Notes under the pieces: generated by a model
Databases searched by the model: none
What the model was told of the DNA's origin: nothing
What the model saw: only the letters and a program-made list of their open reading frames with translations
Source: Candidatus Villigracilis propinquus
Lineage (GTDB): Bacteria; Chloroflexota; Anaerolineae; Anaerolineales; Villigracilaceae
NCBI GenBank assembly: GCA_016714565.1
Contig: JADKDM010000038.1
Span: 62,001 to 126,000, forward strand
Reading direction: 5' to 3'
DNA length: 64,000 nucleotides
Position numbers and translations under genes: made by a program
Shown here: piece after piece, positions 34,705-42,782 of the stretch
Numbering within the stretch: the stretch's first letter is position 1
Layout of the letters: the number at the start of each line of letters is the position of its first letter

Positions 34705-36669
34705 CTAATGTTCATCAGCCTCTTCATGGACATGATACGGCACGTTGATGATAACGATCCCATGCTGGCGTTTAAGTTGACTGCGGAGCAGGTCCGCTGT
34801 GTTGGTATGCAAGACTTCAGTCAATCGGTTTTCTGCAACAAATTCGGGCACGACAATGGTGATGGTTTCACCCGGCTGCCGCTGTTTCTCAACGTCAGCT
34901 ATATATCCCAAAATGGGTTCAATAAAGAGGCGATAGGGCGAATCCAACATGACCATACGTACACCTTCACCCCACGTTTCCCACTTCTGGCGGACCTTTT
35001 CAGCCTCCGCTGGCTCGATGGTGACGTGTACGGCTGTGATGTCATCGGATAACATGCGTGCGTAGCGCAGTGCCGCCAATGTCCCCTGATGCACACCGCT
35101 GACCGGCATGATCACCCGATGACGCATCGCATGCGGCGGGATGACGCCGAAATTATCAAGGGAAAGTTTTTTCGCGAGCCTCTTATAGTGATGATGGATT
35201 GAGAAAAAGATGGTGACGAGTAGCGGGGTTAGGATAAGCACTACCCAGGCGCCTTCTCTAAATTTCGTCACTGCAAATACAACCATTACAACCGCAGTAC
35301 ACACAGCACCAAAGCCATTGATCAACATTCTGTACCGCCAGCCCTTTTCATATTTTAGAGTGGAACCCGGCTCAACAACTTCCACGCCTTCAGCGAGATG
35401 ACCTATCTTCCACCAGCGGCGAGCCATACCCGCCTGTGAGAGCGTAAAGGATAGAAATACGCCGATCGCGTACAGCGGGATGAGACGAGTAACACTGGCT
35501 TGAAAAATTATGATCAAGATGGATGCTATAACTGCCAGAGACACAATGCCTCGCGAATAAACTAAACGACTTCCACGGTATGTAAGCTGGCGCGGAAGAA
35601 ATCCATCCCCTGCATGAAGCGCACCCAAACGGGGGAAATCCGCAAAGGCTGTATTTGCAGCCATAATCAGAATGACCGTGGTGCCGGAGATCAACATAAG
35701 ATATAGAGCACCTCTGCCGCCATAGATCGTTCGCGCCAGTTGAGATATGACAGTTTCTTCCTCGGAAAATACAGCCTGCACCTTGCCCGTGAGAAAAGAA
35801 AGCCCAAGAAATAATGAACCCAGAATCAGGGACATCCAGATCAGAGTAACTCCTGCATTTTTACTGCGTGGCTCCTTGAAAGCAGTGATCCCATTGGAGA
35901 TCGCTTCCACGCCGGTAAGGGCGGTTGTCCCATTGGCAAAAGCGTGAAGCAAAATGAAGGGCGTAATCACTGACAAAACATGCTTCGCCTCGAAGTGTGG
36001 AGGATCCACTACCATACCAAGCGAGCCGGTGAAGTAGCGAAAAACACCAAAGCCGACAGTACCCACCATCATTACTACAAAAAAATAAGTTGGGACGGCA
36101 AACGCGGTCCCCGACTCTTTCACGCCGCGCAAGTTGATCAGCATGATAAAAAATACCGCAACCACAGCAATTACAACCCGATATGGAAACAGAGCGGGAT
36201 AAGCAGACACAATTTGAGCCACACCTGCCGAAATCGAAACAGAGACAGTCAGGATGTAATCGGTGAGAAGAGCGGCGCCAGCCGTTTGAGCGGGCATTTC
36301 ACCAAGGTTGTCGCGCGCCACAATGTACGCACCGCCCCCGCCCGGGTAGGCGTGGATGGTTTGCTCATACGAGATGGTAACAATTGCCAACAGGGTGATA
36401 ATGGCAAGCGAGATGGGAAATAAATATCCATAGGCCATTGTTCCAGCAGCAGCAATTACGCCTAAAATCTCCTGAGTAGCGTATGCGGTGGAGGAAAGTG
36501 CGTCAGAGGCGAATACTGCAAGTCCAACCACCTTTCCAATGGTTTGATGGGAAGCATCTGCCGTGGACAGGGGGCGGCCGATCAACCATGAACTGAAGGT
36601 GTGCGGCGGCTTGTAATCTGTAGTTCGTTCAATAATCGAGGTTTGAGTGTTATCGTTTTGATTGATCAT
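34705..36669 (-). CDS. KimA-like (YdaO family) potassium transporter
   Basis: A 654-residue APC-superfamily protein very like Bacillus KimA along its whole length: SDALSSTAYATQEIL (helix 1), YPGGGGAYIVARDNLGE, LLTDYILTVSVSISAG, TGVEAISNGITAFKEP and MAANTAFADFPRLG, then a cytoplasmic USP-like tail (MPVSGVHQGTLAALRYARML, IVVPEF). KimA is a high-affinity proton-coupled K+ importer inhibited by c-di-AMP. The long N-terminal extension is unremarkable. It follows the USP-like membrane protein by 28 bases. Confidence in potassium as substrate is good but not proven here. Confidence 0.85.
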   Translation of the reverse strand: MINQNDNTQTSIIERTTDYKPPHTFSSWLIGRPLSTADASHQTIGKVVGLAVFASDALSSTAYATQEILGVIAAAGTMAYGYLFPISLAIITLLAIVTISYEQTIHAYPGGGGAYIVARDNLGEMPAQTAGAALLTDYILTVSVSISAGVAQIVSAYPALFPYRVVIAVVAVFFIMLINLRGVKESGTAFAVPTYFFVVMMVGTVGFGVFRYFTGSLGMVVDPPHFEAKHVLSVITPFILLHAFANGTTALTGVEAISNGITAFKEPRSKNAGVTLIWMSLILGSLFLGLSFLTGKVQAVFSEEETVISQLARTIYGGRGALYLMLISGTTVILIMAANTAFADFPRLGALHAGDGFLPRQLTYRGSRLVYSRGIVSLAVIASILIIIFQASVTRLIPLYAIGVFLSFTLSQAGMARRWWKIGHLAEGVEVVEPGSTLKYEKGWRYRMLINGFGAVCTAVVMVVFAVTKFREGAWVVLILTPLLVTIFFSIHHHYKRLAKKLSLDNFGVIPPHAMRHRVIMPVSGVHQGTLAALRYARMLSDDITAVHVTIEPAEAEKVRQKWETWGEGVRMVMLDSPYRLFIEPILGYIADVEKQRQPGETITIVVPEFVAENRLTEVLHTNTADLLRSQLKRQHGIVIINVPYHVHEEADEH

Positions 36670-36697
36670 ATTTTTCGACCATTTTTCTTTTTATAAG

Positions 36698-37336
36698 TTA
36701 TCCAAACAGGCTATTCCAAAGCCAGATAGTCCAGAATTCGATAAGGATGGAGATCATTAGCAATGCAGTATGTGTCCAGTCTTGTGCAAGAGGATCCATT
36801 TTGATTTGCAGCAGGAAGAAACCCAAAATAATGACCGCGGACCCAATCCATGCGGCAATTTGAGAGGACCTATTTGGGCGGGAATTGCCGCGAGGAGAAA
36901 GACCAGAAAGGATATAAAGCGGCAGGTCTACGTTCGATTGCAATACCTGGCTCAAGGGCCTATGCGGGAACCCTACCTGGTGTTCCTCAAGGCAAATAAT
37001 AGTATCGCCAGGCTGGGTACGTGTCCTTACAACCTCAAGCCAGTCTTTTCCAAATACGGCCTCTGCTTCAGTGGAAACTTTGCCGTCTTTTACCATTGCA
37101 GCCATGGTGACGAGGCCACGCCTCAGGCTCGGCTCCTGCGTTCGGTCGGTGTACAGGCTAAGGAAAAGAACCTGCGCCCCCGTGGCTCTTGCCAATTCCC
37201 AGACCCTGCGAATTATGGGAGCAGAGTCAAACTCAAGGGTGGGCACAAGGACAATTAAACGGCGGGCAGGCCGAAGGCCAGGAAAAGAAGCGGGAGATAC
37301 AGTTATTACGGGAGGACTTACATCAAGTTTGTTCAT
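36698..37336 (-). CDS. Membrane-anchored USP-like protein, paralogue 2
   Basis: A 212-residue paralogue of 33061-33699 with the same build: USP-like domain (RRLIVLVPTLEFDSAPIIRR, KDGKVSTEAEAVFGKDWLEV, GDTIICLEEHQ) and two C-terminal membrane helices (WIGSAVIILGFFLLQIKM). It precedes the KimA-like gene in an operon. The repeated arrangement, USP-like protein then APC-type transporter, suggests that they work together. Confidence 0.75.
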   Translation of the reverse strand: MNKLDVSPPVITVSPASFPGLRPARRLIVLVPTLEFDSAPIIRRVWELARATGAQVLFLSLYTDRTQEPSLRRGLVTMAAMVKDGKVSTEAEAVFGKDWLEVVRTRTQPGDTIICLEEHQVGFPHRPLSQVLQSNVDLPLYILSGLSPRGNSRPNRSSQIAAWIGSAVIILGFFLLQIKMDPLAQDWTHTALLMISILIEFWTIWLWNSLFG

Positions 37337-37397
37337 ATCACCTCATTGATGCGTTAATCCTATCCACTCCGCATAAAATGGTGACAAAATTTTCGAG
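37337..37397 (-). promoter_or_regulatory. Conserved leader/promoter of USP-like paralogue 2
   Basis: Nearly the same 60 bases as at 33700-33760, with TTGTCA, TTTTATGCGG, TAGGAT and ATGAGGTGA in the same order on the minus strand. Conservation ends at the upstream border. Confidence 0.55.
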
Positions 37398-37410
37398 CAA
37401 TCGTATAAAG

Positions 37411-37441
37411 AAAAAATAAAAACACCCTTTTGCAAGGGTGC
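37411..37441 (-). terminator. Intrinsic terminator of the kdpDE-like operon
   Basis: On the minus strand CACCCTT-GCA-AAGGGTG-type stem (37423-37440) is followed by TTTTTATTTTTT. It ends the transcript of the second KdpDE pair before the USP-like promoter. Confidence 0.75.
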
Positions 37442-37458
37442 TGTAAGGAGATGGATTT

Positions 37459-37552
37459 ATGTCATTGCGAGGGCGATGCTCTTTTGCCCGAAGCAATCTC
37501 ATATTAACAGGAGGTTGCTTCGTCGGCAAAGAACGCCTGCTCGCAACGACAT
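37459..37552. repeat. Dispersed palindromic repeat, copy 2
   Basis: A 94-base relative of 30001-30095: the ends are ATGTCATTGCGAG and CTCGCAACGACAT, with inner CGAAGCAATC and GGTTGCTTCG arms. It lies two bases after the stop of the regulator gene and before its terminator, so it is transcribed as a 3' UTR hairpin. Confidence 0.8.
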
Positions 37553-37554
37553 TG

Positions 37555-38250
37555 TTACACATCAGCAATAAAGCGATAACCGATCCCAGGCTCGGTGAGG
37601 ATAAATTGCGGGCGTTCGGGGTCAACCTCAAGTTTCTTGCGAAGCTGGCGCATGTAGACACGCAGGTATTCGGTGTGATTGGCATCGGCAGGATCCCAGA
37701 CATTTGTGAGGATGCTTTGATGCGTGAGTACACGTCCGTGATTGGCGGCAAGATATGCAAGCAATTTATATTCAGTGGCGGTCAACTTAATTTCCTCGTC
37801 ACCGCGTTTGACGCTATGCCACGCAAGATCGATCATCAGCGTGCCAGCCTGAATGACTTTGCTTTGCGTCCCTTGCCGGCTCGCAGAATGACGTAACGCA
37901 ACACGCACACGCGCCAGTAATTCTTCGATGCCAAAAGGCTTGGTCAAATAATCATCTGCACCTTTGTCGAGCGCAGCTACTTTATCACGCTCGCTGTCCC
38001 GCACAGATAAAATGATGATCGGGCATTGAGTCCACTCACGCAGGCGCGTACAAACTTCAACGCCGTCCATATCCGGTAAACCCAGATCAAGGATCACGAG
38101 ATCAGGTTCATTCGTCGCCGCCAGCGTGAGGCCTTCTTCTCCACGGCTTGCAGTCGTGACTTTGAAACCTTTTTCAGTGAGAATGGTTCGTATGGCTCGT
38201 TGAATTTGCGGCTCATCATCAACGACAAGAATATGCGGTGCATTATTCAT
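37555..38250 (-). CDS. Third KdpE-like response regulator
   Basis: A 231-residue OmpR-type regulator of the KdpE branch: VVDDEPQIQRAIRTIL, DLVILDLGLPDMDG (Asp near 55), KPFGIEELLAR; winged helix with LTATEYKLLAYLAANHGRVL and GIGYRF. It is clearly more distant from the two other KdpE proteins than they are from each other. It overlaps the stop of its kinase gene by four bases, so both are translated together. Confidence 0.9.
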   Translation of the reverse strand: MNNAPHILVVDDEPQIQRAIRTILTEKGFKVTTASRGEEGLTLAATNEPDLVILDLGLPDMDGVEVCTRLREWTQCPIIILSVRDSERDKVAALDKGADDYLTKPFGIEELLARVRVALRHSASRQGTQSKVIQAGTLMIDLAWHSVKRGDEEIKLTATEYKLLAYLAANHGRVLTHQSILTNVWDPADANHTEYLRVYMRQLRKKLEVDPERPQFILTEPGIGYRFIADV

Positions 38251-39716
38251 TCGGTCTCCGTATCCATTGGCAGGGTCGGCGGCGAAACACCTTCCCAGAT
38301 CAACGGCAGCGTGAAATTAAAAGCAAGGCCATCGGGTACATTCTCGGCCCAAAGACGTCCGCCATGCGCTTCGATGATGCCCTTGCAAATGGAAAGCCCC
38401 AGCCCCGTTCCTGTGACCCGGTCCGCGGCAGTGATGCGGAAAAATTTATCGAAGATGCGTTCAAGATGTTCCTGCGGCACCTGCGGACCCTGATTGCGGA
38501 CTACAACATGAACAGACTCGTCCTCTACACATGCAGACACACGGATCACAGATCTCTCAGGCGCATACTTTACGCTGTTGCTGACTAAATTTGTGAAGAC
38601 CTGTTCCATCTGCACATAGTCCACAGGCATGAGTGGTAGATTTTCAGGAACATCCACTTCAATGCGATGCTCCTCTGCCAGATGTTTCATGCGTGTCAAA
38701 ACGCTCCCGACAATTTCAGACAAAATATTCCATTCACGCTTTGGCTTAAGCACACCCGACTCAATGCGAGACATATCCAGCAAATTACCAACCAACATAT
38801 TCAAATGGTCGGCCTCATCGTCAATGGCGGCGATCAACTCGGGGCGCGCAGCGGAATCCCAATGGACATCGTCACTTCTCAAACTTGAAGCGGCCGCCTT
38901 GATGGTGGAAAGAGGCGTTCTCAATTCGTGAGATACGGAAGACAATAAAATGGACTTTAAATGGTCACTCTCTTCGAGGACTCTTGCGCGCGACTCCGCT
39001 TGCGCGAGCCTGGCACGCTCAAGCGCCAACGCTCCCTGACTCGCAAATGTCTGCAACAGGCGCTTCTCACTGGACGTTATGGCAGGTGCCGCTCGCCAAA
39101 GCAGAATCTCCCCGAGAACACCTCGCGCCACCTCGATGGGTACAACCCATTCCGGCGGACGGGTTGGCTGGGATGAATCAGGCAAACGAAAAGAAAAAGG
39201 CTGGGCCCCTGTGATCTTAATTTCAACTGCTTCACCTTGTGACACTTCCTGAACCTGCTTTGCAAGGATCTGTGAAATGACACGGTCATCATGCAAACCG
39301 GCCAGAGCCGTGCTCAGTTCGTAGAGCTGCGTGGCTTCGCGTTCACGTGCTGTCGCTGCAGCAAGGCTTGCCCGCATCCGCCCCACCAACTGACTGATCA
39401 CGATCGCCACGATCAAGAAAATGACAAGGATAACCACATCCGTTGGACGGTGGACTGCAAACGTATAGTAGGGTTTGATGAAAAAGTAATTGAATGTAAG
39501 GAAAGTCACCAACGCGCTAGTGATGCCCGGGCCGAGCCCCAAATAAGCAGTGATCAAGCCAAGCGGGATCAGATACAAGAGGGCAACCAGGGTCGTATCC
39601 AGCGCTTCCCGCAGGGCGATCAAAATTACCGTCACGAGGGCGATGAAGCCAAATGCCAGAAGATACTGAAACGAACGTGAAATAAAACTTGAATTTCGCA
39701 TGTTTGTAAAGTTCAT
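38247..39716 (-). CDS. KdpD-like sensor histidine kinase lacking the KdpD/USP domains
   Basis: A 489-residue kinase. Four helices (about residues 15-115) form a DUF4118 domain with the NYFFIKPYYTFAVHRPTD loop; a GAF-like domain follows, then HisKA (SSVSHELRTPLSTIKAA, His near 268) and HATPase (FTNLVSNSVKYAP, GTGLGLSICKGIIEAHGG). It corresponds to the C-terminal half of KdpD without the cytoplasmic Walker-type and USP domains, so it must sense through the membrane/GAF part. An AGAAGG site lies upstream of the ATG. Divergent from ppc. Confidence 0.9.
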   Translation of the reverse strand: MNFTNMRNSSFISRSFQYLLAFGFIALVTVILIALREALDTTLVALLYLIPLGLITAYLGLGPGITSALVTFLTFNYFFIKPYYTFAVHRPTDVVILVIFLIVAIVISQLVGRMRASLAAATAREREATQLYELSTALAGLHDDRVISQILAKQVQEVSQGEAVEIKITGAQPFSFRLPDSSQPTRPPEWVVPIEVARGVLGEILLWRAAPAITSSEKRLLQTFASQGALALERARLAQAESRARVLEESDHLKSILLSSVSHELRTPLSTIKAAASSLRSDDVHWDSAARPELIAAIDDEADHLNMLVGNLLDMSRIESGVLKPKREWNILSEIVGSVLTRMKHLAEEHRIEVDVPENLPLMPVDYVQMEQVFTNLVSNSVKYAPERSVIRVSACVEDESVHVVVRNQGPQVPQEHLERIFDKFFRITAADRVTGTGLGLSICKGIIEAHGGRLWAENVPDGLAFNFTLPLIWEGVSPPTLPMDTETE

Positions 39717-39757
39717 TATACCTTCTGGAAAATCGAAGAGTTGGGGATATTTTCCGC

Positions 39758-39763
39758 TATACT
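39758..39763 (+). promoter_or_regulatory. -10 box of a probably leaderless ppc transcript
   Basis: TATACT ends six bases before the ppc ATG, so the transcript should begin at the start codon. There is no Shine-Dalgarno site in the gap. Confidence 0.5.
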
Positions 39764-39769
39764 AGGCGA

Positions 39770-42487
39770 ATGAACCACAATATGGACATCTCACAAATTA
39801 TTCACATGCTCGGCGACCTGTTGGGCAGGATCATTTCCGACCTTGAATCACCTGCTCTGTTTGAGATCGAGGAGAACATCCGCGCCGAGGCCAAGCTGCG
39901 GCGCTCAGGTGACCTGTCAGCGGCGCAAAGATTGCAGAAACTGGTATCAGCTCTCAGCGCGGATGAGGCGCGTGCTGTCGCTGCCGCATTCGCCACGTAC
40001 TTCGACCTTGTCAATCTTGCGGAAGATAATCAGCGTGTTCAATTGTTGAATCAAAAGCTGGACAGGAAATATCCCGACCCCATAGACGAATCGATCGGCG
40101 AGGCGATTGCAGTGCTAAAATCGCGCGGCGTTACGCAGGAACAAATGCAAGCCTTGCTGGAAAGTCTTTCCATTGAACTCGTCCTCACCGCGCATCCCAC
40201 CGAAGCACGGCGGCGCACGGTTCTATCAAAAATTGAACACATCGCGCAACTGCTGCAAGAGATCAGCAACACGGAGATCTCGGTGCGCGAGCGTGACACT
40301 CTTCTTGTTGCCATGCGTTCTGCGATCTCTGCACTGTGGCTCACCGAACGCGCCCGCGCCAACCGGCTTGCCGTCACCGATGAAGTAAAAACAGGGTTGT
40401 ACTATGTGGATGCATTCTTTTGGAAAGCCATCCCTGCCGTGTATGATGATCTTGAAAACGCATTGCAAATTCACTATCCCGAATTGAAACCACCCGCCTC
40501 ATGGTTGAAGCTCGCATCGTGGATCGGCGGCGACCGTGACGGCAACCCGAATGTCACCACCGAAGTAACCGCAGAAACGCTGCGCCTGCATCGCGGGCTG
40601 GCGGTTGAAAATCATCGCGTCATCTTCAAGGAATTGTCGCGCCGATTAAGCATGAGTTCAAGGCTGGTGCCGCCGCCGCACGCGCTCACTAAATGGATCG
40701 ACATGCGCCGTCCGTTCTCCGAGCATGTTTCATTTATTGAAGAGCGTTACACCAACGAGCCCTATCGCCTCGTGCTTTCCCTCCTATCGGCTGATCTCGC
40801 AAAAGCGTCGAACGAAGATATGAAGTCTCATCTTTTGAGCCGTGATCCATATCAAACCAACCTTCTTCCTGAAAAACTGCTGGCACCCATCGAACTCATT
40901 ACCAACGCCCTGCCCGCAGCCTTGATGCAAGGCGACCTCAAAACCACCCTCCATCAATTTCAGATTTTCGGGCTTCACGCCGCCCGCCTCGACATCCGCG
41001 AAGATTCAAGCAGATTCAATTCTGCATTAAGCGAGATTTTGCGTGCGCTGCGGATCGAACCTGATCTTGAAAATTTACCAAACTCCGAGCGGACGCTTCT
41101 TCTCACGCGTTTGCTTGCCCAGTCCCCAATGGAACTGGCTCAACATCCCGGAGTGACTGCCGCCACCTCCGAAGTCTGGGCGCTCTTCCAACTCATTGGC
41201 CGCGTCTGTGATGTGTACGGACACGAACCGCTGGGCGCCATTGTCATCTCAATGGCGCACTCCACCGCTGACGTTCTCACTGTGTTGTTGCTTGCCCGCT
41301 GGGCAGGCTGCAAATATGTGCCGCCCATTGCCCCGCTTTTTGAATCCGTTGGCGACCTGAAAGATGCCCAAAATATTCTGGAGGCGCTCTTCACCTGCGA
41401 ACCCTATCGTGAGCACCTCAAAACTCACAACGATGAACAAATGGTGATGATCGGCTATTCCGACAGCAACAAGGATGGCGGCTACCTCATGGCAAACTGG
41501 GCTTTGTATCAGGCGCAGGAAGAGATCACGCAGGTCACTCAAAAACACAACATCAAGTTGACTATCTTCCACGGGCGCGGTGGAACCATTGCCCGTGGGG
41601 GCGGACCCGCCAACCGCGCCATCCGTGCCCAACCTGCGGGCAGCATCAATGGCCGCTTCCGTGTGACGGAGCAGGGTGAGATCATTGCGTCGCGCTATGC
41701 GAATCCACAACTCGCACACCGCCATCTCGAACAGATCGCCAGCGCTGTCATTTTGGCTTCTGCTCCTTCGGCAGAACAAGCCCTAGTCCCTGAAAATTGG
41801 CGCAAGGCAATGGAAGAAATGTCCACTGCCGCACAAAAGTCGTATCGCAATCTGGTGTATGAAACGCCCAGCTTTATACAATTCTGGCAATCAGCCACGC
41901 CTTTGGAAGAGATCAAGCAGCTGCAAATTGGATCCCGCCCGGCCTCCCGCGCCAGCACAAGCGCCGTGGACAAGATCCGTGCCATCCCCTGGGTGTTCTC
42001 GTGGATGCAATCGCGCTTCAACCTGCCCGGTTGGTATGGCCTCGGCACCGGTCTGAATTCTCCAGCTGACAATGCACTCCTCCGCGAGATGTACGCAAAA
42101 TGGCCCTTCTTCAAAAGCCTGCTCGACAACAGCGAGATGTCTCTCATCAAAGCCGATATGGACATTGCCGCCTTGTACGTGGAACTCGTTCCAGACCGCG
42201 CCCTCGGAGACTCTATCTTTAGCCGCATCCGCGAAGAATATGAACGGACGCGCACCGCAGTTCTTTCTATCAGCGGGCATGCTTCCCTAATGGAAAAAGA
42301 ACCGATCACGCAATCGGCTGTCCAACTCCGCAACCCGTATGTTGACCCATTGAACTATATCCAAGTGGAGGCAATGCGCCGCTTGCGCTCGCTGAAGAGT
42401 TCCAGCGGAACCGAAATTGAAACCCTGCGTGATGTGATGGCACTGACCATCAATGGCATTGCCGCCGGGTTGAAGAATACTGGCTGA
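39770..42487 (+). CDS. ppc: Phosphoenolpyruvate carboxylase
   Basis: A 905-residue cytoplasmic enzyme that makes oxaloacetate from PEP and bicarbonate to refill the citric acid cycle. Catalytic blocks: VLTAHPTEARRRT (His near residue 142), GGDRDGNPNVT, GYSDSNKDGG, FHGRGGTIARGGGP, and the C-terminal end GIAAGLKNTG that reaches the active site. The length is normal. It ends just upstream of the his promoter. A second in-frame Met at residue 5 could be the start. Confidence 0.96.
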   Translation: MNHNMDISQIIHMLGDLLGRIISDLESPALFEIEENIRAEAKLRRSGDLSAAQRLQKLVSALSADEARAVAAAFATYFDLVNLAEDNQRVQLLNQKLDRKYPDPIDESIGEAIAVLKSRGVTQEQMQALLESLSIELVLTAHPTEARRRTVLSKIEHIAQLLQEISNTEISVRERDTLLVAMRSAISALWLTERARANRLAVTDEVKTGLYYVDAFFWKAIPAVYDDLENALQIHYPELKPPASWLKLASWIGGDRDGNPNVTTEVTAETLRLHRGLAVENHRVIFKELSRRLSMSSRLVPPPHALTKWIDMRRPFSEHVSFIEERYTNEPYRLVLSLLSADLAKASNEDMKSHLLSRDPYQTNLLPEKLLAPIELITNALPAALMQGDLKTTLHQFQIFGLHAARLDIREDSSRFNSALSEILRALRIEPDLENLPNSERTLLLTRLLAQSPMELAQHPGVTAATSEVWALFQLIGRVCDVYGHEPLGAIVISMAHSTADVLTVLLLARWAGCKYVPPIAPLFESVGDLKDAQNILEALFTCEPYREHLKTHNDEQMVMIGYSDSNKDGGYLMANWALYQAQEEITQVTQKHNIKLTIFHGRGGTIARGGGPANRAIRAQPAGSINGRFRVTEQGEIIASRYANPQLAHRHLEQIASAVILASAPSAEQALVPENWRKAMEEMSTAAQKSYRNLVYETPSFIQFWQSATPLEEIKQLQIGSRPASRASTSAVDKIRAIPWVFSWMQSRFNLPGWYGLGTGLNSPADNALLREMYAKWPFFKSLLDNSEMSLIKADMDIAALYVELVPDRALGDSIFSRIREEYERTRTAVLSISGHASLMEKEPITQSAVQLRNPYVDPLNYIQVEAMRRLRSLKSSSGTEIETLRDVMALTINGIAAGLKNTG

Positions 42488-42494
42488 AAATCAC

Positions 42495-42523
42495 TTGCCA
42501 AATCCCCAAGCGGTTGGTATACT
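42495..42523 (+). promoter_or_regulatory. his operon promoter
   Basis: TTGCCA (42495-42500) and TATACT (42518-42523) are 17 bases apart. Transcription should begin near 42530, only about four bases before the leader peptide ATG. Confidence 0.7.
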
Positions 42524-42533
42524 GCCGCTCACT

Positions 42534-42626
42534 ATGAACAACTGTTTTGCACACAACCACCACCATCATCATATTCAACCCCCGCATGGTCGGGAGGTTT
42601 GTGTGTGCATACCCGTCGCTCGATAG
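42534..42626 (+). CDS. hisL: his operon leader peptide
   Basis: A 30-codon ORF, MNNCFAHNHHHHH then IQPPHGREVCVCIPVAR. Seven of 30 codons are His, five of them in a row (42558-42572). It lies between the his promoter and a terminator upstream of hisG, the arrangement of enterobacterial his attenuators. Ribosome stalling on the His codons would report charged tRNA-His. The start is almost at the predicted transcription start, so it is translated from a nearly leaderless end. The symbol is given by function and position. Confidence 0.85.
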   Translation: MNNCFAHNHHHHHIQPPHGREVCVCIPVAR

Positions 42627-42678
42627 CGGGAACTCCTCATTTACCTCATCAAGCCCCGACCATGCGTCGGGGTTTTTT
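42580..42678 (+). promoter_or_regulatory. his attenuator with alternative hairpins
   Basis: Terminator: CCCCGAC (42654-42660) pairs with GTCGGGG (42666-42672), followed by six T. Antiterminator: GCATGGTCGGG (42584-42594) is exactly complementary to CCCGACCATGC (42655-42665), which contains the 5' arm and loop of the terminator. A ribosome stalled at codons 9-13 leaves 42584-42594 free to pair and prevents termination; a ribosome that goes on to the stop at 42624 covers it. Confidence 0.82.
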
Positions 42679-42692
42679 GTTTATCCAAATGC

Positions 42693-42759
42693 AGACGATA
42701 GACAGTAGACAAAGGACGATGGATATCTATTCGTGGTCAATGGTCTATCGTCCATCGTC
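42693..42759. repeat. GAC/GTC heptad repeat before hisG
   Basis: Units GACGATA, GACAGTA, GACAAAG, GACGATG, then GGTCAAT, GGTCTAT, CGTCCAT, CGTC with a seven-base period. The GAC half and the GTC half are complementary and can fold as one hairpin. It sits between the attenuator and the hisG ribosome site. Confidence 0.75.
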
Positions 42760-42782
42760 AAAAAAAATCAAAAGGAAACCTT

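Noticed and set aside
42530..42782. T-box riboswitch before the his operon
   Set aside because: No T-box sequence (TGGNACCGCG) or specifier-loop layout was found, while the His-codon leader peptide explains the region.
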